Below, one piece after another: positions 32,561 to 41,300 of a DNA stretch of 64,000 nucleotides; the stretch's first letter is position 1; each line of letters begins with the position of its first letter. The stretch is taken from the NCBI GenBank assembly GCA_963723485.1, contig CAVRQS010000003.1, forward strand, positions 62,001-126,000, read 5' to 3'. The stretch is from Cybelea sp963723485. Its GTDB lineage: Bacteria; Vulcanimicrobiota; Vulcanimicrobiia; Vulcanimicrobiales; Vulcanimicrobiaceae. The notes below the pieces were generated by a model, which saw nothing but the letters and a program-made list of their open reading frames with translations, was not told the origin of the DNA and did no database searches. A program made the translations under genes and the position numbers.

Positions 32561-33217
32561 ATGTCGCGTTACACCGGCCCCGTGTGCCGCCTCTGCCGGC
32601 GCGAGACCGCCGCGAGCAAGACCGGCGAAAAGATCAAGCTCTTTCTCAAGGGCGACCGCTGCCTTTCCCGCAACTGCGCGGTCGAGCGGCGCGGCACCGC
32701 GCCCGGGCAAAAGACGACGGGCAAGTCTCGCACCAAGGTCTCCGAATACGGCCGTCAGCTGCGCGAGAAGCAGAAGATGCGCCGCTACTACGGCGTGCAC
32801 GAGACGCAGTTCGAGAACTACTTCCGCGAGGCGGCGCGCGTCCCGGGTCAGACCGGACGCACGTTTCTCCAGCTGCTCGAGCGGCGGCTCGACAATGTGG
32901 TCTACCGCCTGAACCTCGCGACGAGCCGAGCGCAGGCGCGCCAGCTGGTGACGCACCGTCACTTCCGCGTGAACGGCCGCCTCGTCAACATCCCGTCGTA
33001 CGTCGTTCGTGCCGGCGACGTGATCTCGATCGCACCCGCCAGCCTGAAGTCGACCATCTTCGGCGCGAATCTCGAGGTCGCGCAGAGCCGCCGCCCTCCC
33101 GAGTGGCTGGAATGGAACGACCAGGACAAGACGGCGAAGGTGGTACAGGCGCCGCCGCGCGAGCAGATCGACACGCCCGTCGACGAGCAGCTGATCGTCG
33201 AGTACTACTCGCGATAA
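32561..33217 (+). CDS. rpsD: 30S ribosomal protein S4, zinc form
   Basis: A 218-residue S4, a primary 16S rRNA binder and often the translational repressor of the alpha operon. The N-terminus has CRLC and CLSRNC, the four Cys of the zinc form. LERRLDNVVYRLNLATSRAQ and ARQLVTHRHFRVNGRLVNIP form the S4 domain. It starts two bases after rpsK. Confidence 0.96.
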   Translation: MSRYTGPVCRLCRRETAASKTGEKIKLFLKGDRCLSRNCAVERRGTAPGQKTTGKSRTKVSEYGRQLREKQKMRRYYGVHETQFENYFREAARVPGQTGRTFLQLLERRLDNVVYRLNLATSRAQARQLVTHRHFRVNGRLVNIPSYVVRAGDVISIAPASLKSTIFGANLEVAQSRRPPEWLEWNDQDKTAKVVQAPPREQIDTPVDEQLIVEYYSR

Positions 33218-33231
33218 GACTAACCGCATAA

Positions 33232-33280
33232 ATCCGCCGCTAGGCGTGCGATCGTCCATCGCTTTCGGCGACGGGCGGAT
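33232..33280 (+). promoter_or_regulatory. Nested inverted repeats before rpoA
   Basis: In the 97-base gap between rpsD and rpoA, ATCCGCC (33232-33238) pairs with GGCGGAT (33274-33280) and encloses GCGAT/ATCGC (33248-33262). The transcript could fold into a two-part stem, a possible site for S4 feedback or for differential expression of rpoA. Confidence 0.4.
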
Positions 33281-33314
33281 AACGTAAGCGGCAATAAAGG
33301 ACAACGACAACACC

Positions 33315-34241
33315 GTGACCATGTTAGAAGCGCCGGTCGGCGCAAGCATCGAAGTGCGCGAACGGCGCGACAACTACGCTAAGTTCGTGATCGAGCCGCT
33401 CGAGCGCGGCTTCGGCATCACGCTGGGCAACGCGCTCCGGCGCGTCCTGCTCAGCTCGATTCCGGGCGCCGCCGTCACCTATATGAAGATCGACGGCGTG
33501 CTGCACGAGTTCTCGACGATCCCGGGGATGGTCGAAGACACGATCGCACTGATGCTCAACCTCAAGGGGCTGCCCGTCAAGCTCAACAGCGACGAGCCCA
33601 AGGTCCTCACGCTCTCGGTCAGCGGCGCGCGCGACGTGACCGCGGCGGACATCGTGCCCGACGCCGACGTGGAGATCCTCGATCCCGGCTATCGGCTCTG
33701 CACGCTTTCGTCCAAGGACGCCAAGCTGACGATGGAGATCGGCGTCGAGACGGGGCGCGGCTACGTGATGGCAGACCGCCAGCGCAACGTCGAGCACATG
33801 ATCGGGCTGATACCGCTCGATTCGATCTTCTCGCCGATCCGCAAGGTGAACTTCACCGTCGACGACACGCGCGTCGGGCAGAGCGTAGACTACGATCGCC
33901 TGACGGTCGAGGTGGAGACGAACGGTTCCATCACGCCCGACGAAGCGCTCTCGATGGCGGCGTCGCTCATGCAGGAGGAGCTCGACCTGTTCGTGTCCTT
34001 CACGAACCGCGCCGAGCCGCTGCCGGAGGCGCCGCCAAACGAATGGGACATCCCGGTGGAGACGCTCAATCTCTCGGTGCGCTCGTTCAACTGCCTCAAG
34101 CGCGCGGGCATCTCGAAGGTGTCGGAGCTGCTCGATCTCACCGAGGACGAGATCATGAAGATGCGAAACTTCGGCAAGAAGTCGCTCGACGAGATCAAGC
34201 AGGTCTTAGCTGAGAGGGGGCTCACGCTGCGCCAGGCGTAG
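33315..34241 (+). CDS. rpoA: DNA-directed RNA polymerase subunit alpha
   Basis: A 308-residue alpha subunit. The N-terminal assembly domain has FVIEPLERGFGITLGNALRR and VLLSSIPGAAVTYMKIDGVL; the C-terminal domain, after a short linker at about 236-246, has LSVRSFNCLKRAGISKVSEL and MRNFGKKSLDEIKQVLAERG for UP-element and activator contact. A GTG at 33315 or an ATG at 33321 may start it; AAAGGA lies 13-19 bases upstream. Confidence 0.97.
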   Translation: MTMLEAPVGASIEVRERRDNYAKFVIEPLERGFGITLGNALRRVLLSSIPGAAVTYMKIDGVLHEFSTIPGMVEDTIALMLNLKGLPVKLNSDEPKVLTLSVSGARDVTAADIVPDADVEILDPGYRLCTLSSKDAKLTMEIGVETGRGYVMADRQRNVEHMIGLIPLDSIFSPIRKVNFTVDDTRVGQSVDYDRLTVEVETNGSITPDEALSMAASLMQEELDLFVSFTNRAEPLPEAPPNEWDIPVETLNLSVRSFNCLKRAGISKVSELLDLTEDEIMKMRNFGKKSLDEIKQVLAERGLTLRQA

Positions 34242-34253
34242 CGTCCGAAACGA

Positions 34254-34607
34254 ATGCCGCATTCAATCGCATACAAACGACTCTCGCGCAGCGACGGCCA
34301 CCGCAAGGCGCTGCTGCGTAACCTCGCCACGTCGCTCTTCAAACACGACAAGATCGAGACGACGTCGACCAAGGCAAAAGAGATCAGCCGTATTGCCGAA
34401 AAGTGCATCACGACGGCGATGGAGGGTGGCCTCGCGGCCAGGCGCGGCTTGGCCGAATTTATCACCGAGCCTGCCGTGCTCAAGAAGCTCATCGAGCAGA
34501 TCGCACCGGCGCTGAAGGGCAGAACCGGCGGCTACACGCGCATCACGAAGACGCGCGTCCGGCCTGGCGACGCCGCCGAACTCTCGCTAATCGAAATCAT
34601 CACATAA
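34254..34607 (+). CDS. rplQ: 50S ribosomal protein L17
   Basis: A 117-residue L17. MPHSIAYKRLSRSDGHRKAL, LRNLATSLFKHDKIETTSTK and GGYTRITKTRVRPGDAAELS are canonical. It ends the alpha-type operon, 12 bases after rpoA. Confidence 0.95.
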   Translation: MPHSIAYKRLSRSDGHRKALLRNLATSLFKHDKIETTSTKAKEISRIAEKCITTAMEGGLAARRGLAEFITEPAVLKKLIEQIAPALKGRTGGYTRITKTRVRPGDAAELSLIEIIT

Positions 34608-34621
34608 GCTCCCGCGTCAGC

Positions 34622-35728
34622 GTGACGTACCAAGCCGAGTCGCGCGCCCTCGATCGGGAGATACTCTCGGTGATCGCGGGCTGGCACCGGCGCGGAGAGA
34701 TCCTGAGCGACGCGGCCTTCGACGACCTCGCCTTGCGGCTGTTCGCCTATCAGCTGCGCTACAACGCTCCGTATGCGCGCTACTGCGCCCGTTTCGGTTT
34801 CACGCCGGCATCGCTGCCGAGCTCATGGGAGACGATCCCGGCGGTCCCCGCTCCGGCGTTCAAGGAGACGGAGCTGGCGACATTCGCGTCCGCGAATGCC
34901 GCGCTAACGTTCGAGACGAGCGGGACGACCGGGGCCGCGAAGGGGCGCCACTGCATGGAAACGACGGCGCTCTACGATGCCGCGCTGCTGGCCGGGTTCG
35001 ACCGGCTGGCCCTTCGGGGCGCGGCGCGCCTGCGCTATCTGAACCTGGTGCCCAACCCCCTCGAGCGCCCCGCGTCGTCTCTGGGATACATGCTGGGGCG
35101 CGTAGCCGAGCAGCGTGGCGACGGGCGAACCGGCTGGTATCTGCGCGGCAACGAGCTGCTCTTCGATAGCTTCGCATGCGACCTGCACGCGGCAATCGAG
35201 GCGGGTCAAGCCGTCTTCGTTTCCGCCACCGCCTTCGCGCTCGTCCACGCCCTCGATGCGATGGAGAAGGCGGGCATGCGCTTCGCGTTGCCGCCCGGAT
35301 CGCGCGTGATGGAGACGGGCGGCTTCAAAGGCGGCGCGCGCGTCGTAGATCGCGCCGAGCTCTACGAGCGCACGTGCGCGGGCTTCGGAGTCAGGTCGGA
35401 CGCGATCGTCGCCGAGTACGGCATGACGGAGCTGACGTCGCAGTACTACGACGACATCGCGACGCGACACAAGGTCGGGCCGCCCTGGCTGCGAGCGCGC
35501 GTGGTTGGACCCGATCGCAAGACGCTGCCCCGCGGCAGCATCGGTGCCCTGCTGCACCTGGACTTGGCGAATCGCGCGTCGTGCGTGGCGGTTCAAACCG
35601 AGGATCTCGGCGTGCAGCGCGACGGCGGCTTCGTCTTGCTCGGGCGCGATCGGCATGCTTCGCGCCGCGGCTGTTCCCTCGATGCGGAGGAGCTCCACAC
35701 AAGGGCTTCCACGAGCCGTACGCGGTGA
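34622..35728 (+). CDS. LuxE/PaaK-like acyl-protein synthetase
   Basis: A 368-residue adenylate-forming enzyme from a GTG. WETIPAVPAPAFKETELATF, then TFETSGTTGAAKGRHCMETT (phosphate-binding loop), and DAIVAEYGMTELTSQYYDD (the A5-type YGMTE motif) match LuxE, which activates fatty acids as acyl-AMP and transfers them to a Cys. No luxC, luxD or luxAB genes are near. It follows rplQ by 14 bases, perhaps on the same transcript. The product may be an acylated protein or an acyl intermediate; the pathway is unknown. Confidence 0.75.
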   Translation: MTYQAESRALDREILSVIAGWHRRGEILSDAAFDDLALRLFAYQLRYNAPYARYCARFGFTPASLPSSWETIPAVPAPAFKETELATFASANAALTFETSGTTGAAKGRHCMETTALYDAALLAGFDRLALRGAARLRYLNLVPNPLERPASSLGYMLGRVAEQRGDGRTGWYLRGNELLFDSFACDLHAAIEAGQAVFVSATAFALVHALDAMEKAGMRFALPPGSRVMETGGFKGGARVVDRAELYERTCAGFGVRSDAIVAEYGMTELTSQYYDDIATRHKVGPPWLRARVVGPDRKTLPRGSIGALLHLDLANRASCVAVQTEDLGVQRDGGFVLLGRDRHASRRGCSLDAEELHTRASTSRTR

Positions 35729-35753
35729 CGCTGCTAATCTGCCGCCATGACAA

Positions 35754-37670
35754 TCAGACGACGCGGATGATCCCCATCATGCCGCGGTCTTCGTGAAACA
35801 GCATGTGACAGTGGAAGACGAACGTACCGCGCGGCACGTGGCGGAAGTCTAGGATGATCTTCGTGATGCGCGGCTTCACCAGCGGGTAGTTGGGGTCACG
35901 CGGGTTCGGCAGCAGCGAGCCGACCGGGACGAAGACCGTGTCGGCCATCAGCGGGGTTCCCGGCACGCTGCGGCTCTGGACGAACGCCATCTGGTGAATG
36001 TGGAACGCGTGCGATTCCATCGTCGTGTTGACCAGGTACCACTCTTCCACCGAGCCGCGCTTGACGACGATGTCGGGGTTTGACGGGACGACCGCGCCGC
36101 TCGCGTACCGCGGCCAAAACGGATGCTCGTGAAAGTCCCGATTCGTGATTTCCGTGATGTAGTACGCTTGATGCGCCGGGATCTTGCCCTTCTTAGGAAG
36201 CGAGTATTCCGTAAAAGAGAATGCCCGGCGCCGGACGAGCGCCGGATGCGCGCTCACGTAGGCGACGAGACGTCCGGCCGGCGTGTCCGCGACGACGGCG
36301 GGGCTCGAGCGTAACGTAACCCCGGGGGTCTCGGTTTCGGCGCCGGCCGCGATCTTCAGAAGGTCGTGATGCATCTCGAAGAACGCGTCCTTGCCCTCAC
36401 AATAGTGCTCGGAGGAGAGCATCAGCTTCTCGCCGGGACCGGCCGTAACGAGGACGTCGGCACGCGACATGGACGTGAGCATCAGCTCGGTCGCAGCCAC
36501 GTACTTCGAAAGCGGCCGCTGCGGGTCGCTCGAGATCGGGACGCCGTCGAGCGCTACGAGCTGGAACGGCAGGATGCGCCCGGACGCGTCGTGCATTTGC
36601 AGTCTCGTCCCGGAATCGGACGTACCGTTGACGATCCGCAGCAACTGCGGCTCTCCTGCCGGTACGTCGAGCGAGGCCGGGGTGTAGGCGCCGTTCAACG
36701 TGACGAGCACCTCGGAGCTCGCCCCGTTGCAGCCGGTTAGATCGGACGTCACCCCGCCGGCCGTCATCGGATACGTCACCGGCCACGGCGGCGGATCGAA
36801 CGGATCGTACGAAACCGGCGGCGCCGCCGGCCGCGACGCCTCGTAGGCGGCCCCCGCGGGCACGAAGGCAGACGCATCGGGCGCGAACGGATTGTCGGCC
36901 ACGAACGGAATCCGATAGCGCACGACGATCACGTGCTCGGCGGAGCGCGGCAGCTGCGGCGTATCGGGCTCGACGATCCACACGCCGTCGAGGCCCTCGG
37001 CCACCTCGTCGTCCGACGATCCGTGCGCGTGCGGGTGATAGAGGTATGTTCCGAGCGGCTGCGTCGCCGGAATAGTGACGTGATACTCGCATGCGTGCAG
37101 CGGGTTGCTCAGTGTCGAGAGGAAGATGTTCTCCTGCGTCTCGGGCCCCTCGTAGCCGTGAAGGTGTAGGTTCGTGTCGCCCGGTGCTACCGCCACGTAG
37201 CGATCGTCGATCGTGTGATTCAAGTAGCCGACGTAGTGGTTCGGTACCGGCGCGGGCATCATCATCGGCATGCACGCCGGAATCGCGGTCGACGCCACGC
37301 GGTCGCCCTTGCTTGCGCCGGCGATGTCGTTCACGATGCGGATCGCGAAGTGCTCGCCCCGATGCACGCGAATGGTCGGTGCGATCGTTTGCTTCTCGCC
37401 GCCCCAGACGTACGTGTAACAGTACCGTTGCGCGAGGCCGCGGCCGTCGGTATGAACCGTTAGGATCAGCTCGTGTTCGCCCGCGGCGTTGCGCGGGAGC
37501 TTCGCGACGTCGATATCGGGAGGCTCGACGAGCTCGCGCGGGGCGGTGGTTGGGCCGCAAAAGATCGGCATGGGCCGAGCGCCCAGCGCCGCGCTTGGCG
37601 AAAGCGCACCTAGGACCACCCAGGCCAACGGCGCGACGAGGCCGGGCCAAACAAGAAGCCGGCTGCCCAT
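35754..37670 (-). CDS. Multicopper oxidase
   Basis: A 638-residue secreted protein with a hydrophobic N-terminal signal (about 1-30). The four copper-binding blocks are HLHG (169-172), HPHAHG (212-217), HAFHIHQ (near 551) and HCHMLFHED (620-628), with a Met nearby as possible type-1 axial ligand. Such enzymes oxidise metals (Cu+, Fe2+, Mn2+) or phenols and reduce oxygen to water in the periplasm. A Met-rich stretch (CMPMMMPAPVP, about 133-143) hints at cuprous oxidase activity. It stands alone between convergent and co-directional neighbours. Confidence 0.9.
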   Translation of the reverse strand: MGSRLLVWPGLVAPLAWVVLGALSPSAALGARPMPIFCGPTTAPRELVEPPDIDVAKLPRNAAGEHELILTVHTDGRGLAQRYCYTYVWGGEKQTIAPTIRVHRGEHFAIRIVNDIAGASKGDRVASTAIPACMPMMMPAPVPNHYVGYLNHTIDDRYVAVAPGDTNLHLHGYEGPETQENIFLSTLSNPLHACEYHVTIPATQPLGTYLYHPHAHGSSDDEVAEGLDGVWIVEPDTPQLPRSAEHVIVVRYRIPFVADNPFAPDASAFVPAGAAYEASRPAAPPVSYDPFDPPPWPVTYPMTAGGVTSDLTGCNGASSEVLVTLNGAYTPASLDVPAGEPQLLRIVNGTSDSGTRLQMHDASGRILPFQLVALDGVPISSDPQRPLSKYVAATELMLTSMSRADVLVTAGPGEKLMLSSEHYCEGKDAFFEMHHDLLKIAAGAETETPGVTLRSSPAVVADTPAGRLVAYVSAHPALVRRRAFSFTEYSLPKKGKIPAHQAYYITEITNRDFHEHPFWPRYASGAVVPSNPDIVVKRGSVEEWYLVNTTMESHAFHIHQMAFVQSRSVPGTPLMADTVFVPVGSLLPNPRDPNYPLVKPRITKIILDFRHVPRGTFVFHCHMLFHEDRGMMGIIRVV

Positions 37671-37679
37671 GTAGGGAGT

Positions 37680-37691
37680 CGTTCGTGAACG
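37680..37691. promoter_or_regulatory. Palindrome upstream of the multicopper oxidase
   Basis: CGTTC-GT-GAACG, a 12-base dyad, lies 9 bases before the ATG of the multicopper oxidase gene. It could be an operator, for example for a copper-responsive repressor, but no regulator gene is nearby. Confidence 0.3.
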
Positions 37692-37706
37692 GTCCCCCTT
37701 GTCATC

Positions 37707-38180
37707 CTAAGCGCGGCGCGAGGTTATAATTCCGCTGTTCAGTCCGTTCATTGAGAGCCCGCCGCGAAACCGGGCGTGCTCGACCTTCACGCAGCGGTCC
37801 ACGACGACGTCCATCCCCGTGTCGTCGGCCAGCGCGATCGCCTCGGAGTTTACCACGCCGTACTGGAACCAAATCGCGGGAACGCCGACCGCGATCGCTT
37901 CGCGCACGACCCCGAGCGCCTCGGCCGGCTTGCGGAAGACGTCGACGACGTCGGGCGCGCCTTTTTCGCGCGCGTACGCCTCGAGCGACGGAAAGGCGCG
38001 AATGCCGTCGATCTGATCGATCGCCGGATTGATCGGCGTCACGGCGTAATCCGACTGCGTACGCAGGTAGGAGAAGACGGTGTAGCTCGGGCGCAACGGA
38101 TTGGCCGACGCGCCCACCATCGCGACGGTGCGGGTCCGCCGCAGCAGGTCGCGCCGCTGCGAAGGTGTCGTCAGGATCAC
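37707..38180 (-). CDS. CoA-binding domain protein (YccU-like)
   Basis: A 157-residue protein of the CoA_binding_2 type. TVAMVGASANPLRPSYTVFS is the nucleotide-binding loop of its Rossmann fold, INPAIDQIDGIRAFPSLEAY and PDVVDVFRKPAEA follow. Family members bind CoA; the reaction is unknown. The GTG start (38178-38180) overlaps the metY stop as GTGA, so it is co-expressed with the sulfhydrylase. Confidence 0.8.
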   Translation of the reverse strand: MILTTPSQRRDLLRRTRTVAMVGASANPLRPSYTVFSYLRTQSDYAVTPINPAIDQIDGIRAFPSLEAYAREKGAPDVVDVFRKPAEALGVVREAIAVGVPAIWFQYGVVNSEAIALADDTGMDVVVDRCVKVEHARFRGGLSMNGLNSGIITSRRA

Positions 38181-39445
38181 GAAACCGAGGCTTGCGGGAC
38201 GGGCGGCGCCGCGGCGCGCAGCCCGTGATCGAGATCCCACATGAGGTCCTCGGCATCTTCGAGGCCCACCGAGAGCCGTATGGCCTCGGGCTCGACGCCG
38301 GCCTTGCGCAACTCCTCGTCGGAGAGCTGCGAGTGCGTCGTCGAGGCCGGATGGATCACGAGGCTCTTCGAGTCCCCGACGTTCGCGAGATGGCTCCACA
38401 GCACGAGCGAGTCGATGAAGCGCCGGCCGGCCTCGCGCCCGCCGCGCAAACCGAACGTGAAGATCGACCCGAGCTGCGGTTCGCGAACCCAGGCCACCTC
38501 CGGACGCGATCGCAAGAATGCCGTCACCGTACGCGCGTTGGCGACGTGACGATCCATGCGCACCGCGAGGGTCTCAAGGCCGAGCAGCGCGAGCCAGGCG
38601 TCCATCGGCGACATCTGAGCTCCGACGTCGCGCAGCACTTCGGCGCGCGCCCGCATCAAGAACGCGTACTCACCGAAAGTCTCGGTGAAGACCTTCTGAT
38701 GGTAGCCGGGGCTCGGCGCCGAGAGCAGCGGAAAGCGCCCGTTGTCCCAAGAAAATTTGCCCGACTCGACCAGGACGCCGCCGATCGCGGTGCCGTGGCC
38801 GTTGATGAACTTCGTAGCCGAGTGAACGACGATATCGGCGCCGTGCTCGATCGGACGGCACAAGTACGGCGTGGCGAAGGTGTTGTCGACGACGAGCGGG
38901 ACGTTTGCGTCGTGCGCGGCCGTCGCGAACGCGCGCAGGTCGGCGATGACGCCCGACGGATTGCCGACCGTCTCGACGAACAGCAGCTTCGTGTTCTTGC
39001 GGATGGCGGCGCGCACGGCGCCGAGATCTTCCGCCGAAACGAACGTCGTCTCGATCCCCATGCGTTTGATCGTCACGCTGAGCTGGGTGACGGTTCCGCC
39101 GTAGACGTTCTGCGTGCACACGAGGTGGTCGCCGCTCTGCGCGAGCGTCAGCACGGTGCAGAGCTGCGCCGCCAGGCCGCTGGAGAAGGCGAGGCCGCCG
39201 AGGCCGTCCTCCAGACTCGCCATGCGCTCCTCGAAGGCGGCGACGGTCGGGTTGCTAATTCGGCTGTAGATGTGGCCGTAGCCGCGTAGCGCGAACAGCT
39301 CCGCCGCCTGCTCGGTCGAGCCGAAGACGTAGGCCGACGTCTGATAGATCGGCGTGGCGCGCGCGCCGGTGACGGGGTCCGGCGGCGTGCCCGCGTGGAG
39401 CGCCCGCGTCGAGAAGCCGAAATCGCGTTCGTCGCTCATCATCAT
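38177..39445 (-). CDS. metY: O-acetylhomoserine sulfhydrylase / aminocarboxypropyltransferase
   Basis: A 422-residue PLP enzyme of methionine synthesis that makes homocysteine from O-acetylhomoserine and sulfide. The PLP Lys is in SATKFINGHG (K212), preceded by VVDNTFATPYLCRP; YSRISNPTVAAFEERMASLE and the C-terminal HPASTTHSQL, which binds the substrate carboxylate, are standard. The length and PGYHQKVF-type insertion favour MetY over cystathionine gamma-synthase. Three ATG codons lie in a row at the start. It is divergent from leuC. Confidence 0.9.
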   Translation of the reverse strand: MMMSDERDFGFSTRALHAGTPPDPVTGARATPIYQTSAYVFGSTEQAAELFALRGYGHIYSRISNPTVAAFEERMASLEDGLGGLAFSSGLAAQLCTVLTLAQSGDHLVCTQNVYGGTVTQLSVTIKRMGIETTFVSAEDLGAVRAAIRKNTKLLFVETVGNPSGVIADLRAFATAAHDANVPLVVDNTFATPYLCRPIEHGADIVVHSATKFINGHGTAIGGVLVESGKFSWDNGRFPLLSAPSPGYHQKVFTETFGEYAFLMRARAEVLRDVGAQMSPMDAWLALLGLETLAVRMDRHVANARTVTAFLRSRPEVAWVREPQLGSIFTFGLRGGREAGRRFIDSLVLWSHLANVGDSKSLVIHPASTTHSQLSDEELRKAGVEPEAIRLSVGLEDAEDLMWDLDHGLRAAAPPVPQASVS

Positions 39446-39471
39446 CGGAGGTTCCCGGCCTTATTTCGCCT

Positions 39472-39477
39472 TATACT
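39472..39477 (+). promoter_or_regulatory. -10 box of leuC, possibly leaderless
   Basis: TATACT ends 9 bases before the leuC ATG. No -35 consensus and no Shine-Dalgarno are seen. Transcription from it would begin about 2-4 bases before the ATG. The same region holds TATAAG on the opposite strand for metY. Confidence 0.45.
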
Positions 39478-39486
39478 GTTGGTATC

Positions 39487-40791
39487 ATGGGCATGACACT
39501 CACCGAAAAAATTCTCGCCCACCACTGCGGCCTCGAACGGGTCGAGCCGGGGCAAATCGTCAACGCCAAGGTCGACCTCGTGCTGGCCAACGAGCTCTCC
39601 GCGGCCGTGGCAATCAAAGTGATGCGCGGCATCGCCGGCGCCAAGCGCGTCTTCGATCCGAGCCGCATCGCGCTCGTCGCCGATCACTTCGTTCCCGCGA
39701 AGGACGCGCAGTCGGCATCGCTCGTGAAGCTCATGAAAGACTTCGCCATCGAGCAGCACATCGAGCACTTCTTCGACGTCGGACGCGGCGGCATCGAGCA
39801 CGTCGTCCTGCCCGAGGAGGGACTGGTCGCGCCCGGCGAGCTGATCGTCGGCGGCGATTCGCACACCTGCACGTACGGAGCGTTTGGCGCGTTCGCTACG
39901 GGCATGGGATCCACCGATGTCGCGGCGGCGTTCGTCCTGGGCGAGGTCTGGCTCAAGGTGCCGGCGTCGATCAAACTAGTCTACGACGGAAAGCCCGGGC
40001 CGATGGTGTACGCCAAGGACATCATGCTCCGCACCGTCGGCGAGCTCGGCATCGACGGCGCCACCTATCGCGCCATCGAGTACCACGGGACGACGGTCGA
40101 CGAGCTTTCCATCACGGGGCGCATCACGATGGCCAACATGGCGATCGAGGCCGGCGCCAAGAACGGCATCTTTCATGCCGATGCGAAGACGATCGCCTAC
40201 GTCCAGGAGCGTACGAACCGGCCGTTTGTCGTCGAACGCGCTGACTCCGATGCGGTATACGAGCGTCTGATCGAGATCGATGTGGGCGACCTCGAGCCGC
40301 AGGTCGCATGTCCGCACACGCCCGACAACGTCCATCCGATCTCGGAGGTGACGCGCGAAGATCTCCCGGTCGATCAGGTCTTTATCGGCTCGTGCACCAA
40401 CGGCTACATGGAAGATCTTCGCATCGTCGCACAAATTCTGGAGGGCAAGCGGATCGCGCCGAATCTGCGCGTGATCGTCAATCCCGGATCGCAAAAGGTC
40501 TGGATGCAGGCCGCGCAAGAGGGCATCCTCACGGTGCTCGCGGCAGCGGGCTGCGCGGTCAACACGCCGGGCTGCGGCGCGTGCTTCGGGGGCCACATGG
40601 GCACGCTCGGCGACGGCGAGCGCGCGATCTCGACGACCAACCGCAACTACGTGGGGCGCATGGGTTCGCCGAAGGCCGAAATCTATCTCGCCTCGCCGGC
40701 GACGTGCGCCGCCTCTGCGCTCACGGGGCGAATCACGGACCCGCGCGTCGTCCAACCCTCGGTTGTCGTCGGGGCCAGAAGTGGAAGCTAA
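39487..40791 (+). CDS. leuC: 3-isopropylmalate/homoaconitate dehydratase, large subunit
   Basis: A 434-residue aconitase-family protein of the short type shared by LeuC2 and homoaconitase. The 4Fe-4S ligands are in FIGSCTNGYMEDLRI and GCGACFGGHMGTLGDGER; GGDSHTCTYGAFGAFATGMG is the substrate-binding loop. It isomerises 2-isopropylmalate to 3-isopropylmalate in leucine synthesis, or acts on homocitrate. No leuA or leuB lies nearby to decide. It overlaps leuD by 11 bases. Confidence 0.88.
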   Translation: MGMTLTEKILAHHCGLERVEPGQIVNAKVDLVLANELSAAVAIKVMRGIAGAKRVFDPSRIALVADHFVPAKDAQSASLVKLMKDFAIEQHIEHFFDVGRGGIEHVVLPEEGLVAPGELIVGGDSHTCTYGAFGAFATGMGSTDVAAAFVLGEVWLKVPASIKLVYDGKPGPMVYAKDIMLRTVGELGIDGATYRAIEYHGTTVDELSITGRITMANMAIEAGAKNGIFHADAKTIAYVQERTNRPFVVERADSDAVYERLIEIDVGDLEPQVACPHTPDNVHPISEVTREDLPVDQVFIGSCTNGYMEDLRIVAQILEGKRIAPNLRVIVNPGSQKVWMQAAQEGILTVLAAAGCAVNTPGCGACFGGHMGTLGDGERAISTTNRNYVGRMGSPKAEIYLASPATCAASALTGRITDPRVVQPSVVVGARSGS

Positions 40792-41293
40792 ACTGCGCGG
40801 ACACGCTCACAAGTATGGGAAGAACGTCGACACCGACGTGATCATCCCAGGTAAGTACTGCAACATCATCGATCCCGTCGAGCTCGGAAAGCACGCACTC
40901 GAAGGTCTCGACCCCGAGTACACGGGCCGGATGCACGCGGGCGACATCATCGTGGCCGGCACGAACTTCGGGTGCGGCTCGAGCCGCGAAGTCGCGCCGA
41001 TCGCGATCAAGGGCTCCGGAACGTCGGCGGTGATCGCCAAGAGTTTCGCGCGAATCTTCTATCGCAACGCGTTGAACATCGGCTTGCCGATCTTCGAGTC
41101 GGCCGAGGCCGTAGACGGCATCGAATCCGGCGACGAGATCGAGCTGGAGCCCGAAAGCGGCACGATCCGCAATCTCACCAAAGGCGAGAGCTACCGCGCG
41201 GCGGAGTTTCCGCCGTTCATGCGCTCGTTAATCGACGCCGGCGGACTGGTGCCCTACGTCGAAAAACGCCTCGCGGAACAAACCAGTACGTAA
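40781..41293 (+). CDS. leuD: 3-isopropylmalate/homoaconitate dehydratase, small subunit
   Basis: A 170-residue swivelling subunit. GKNVDTDVIIPGKYCNIIDP and the substrate-binding NFGCGSSREVAPIAIKGSG with SFARIFYRNALNIGLPI are characteristic. The GTG at 40781 was chosen (11-base overlap with leuC); a TTG at 40763 is also in frame. The short form (about 165 residues) agrees with the LeuCD2/HacAB type of its partner. Confidence 0.88.
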   Translation: MEAKLRGHAHKYGKNVDTDVIIPGKYCNIIDPVELGKHALEGLDPEYTGRMHAGDIIVAGTNFGCGSSREVAPIAIKGSGTSAVIAKSFARIFYRNALNIGLPIFESAEAVDGIESGDEIELEPESGTIRNLTKGESYRAAEFPPFMRSLIDAGGLVPYVEKRLAEQTST

Positions 41294-41300
41294 GGGCGGC

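Noticed and set aside
35754..37670. Copper nitrite reductase instead of multicopper oxidase
   Set aside because: All four copper-binding blocks including the trinuclear-site HCH are present and the length of 638 residues fits a three-domain oxidase.
37691..37740. TATAAT-like box at 37725-37730 as a plus-strand promoter
   Set aside because: It lies over the 3' end of the CoA-binding gene, has no -35 and no plus-strand gene follows.
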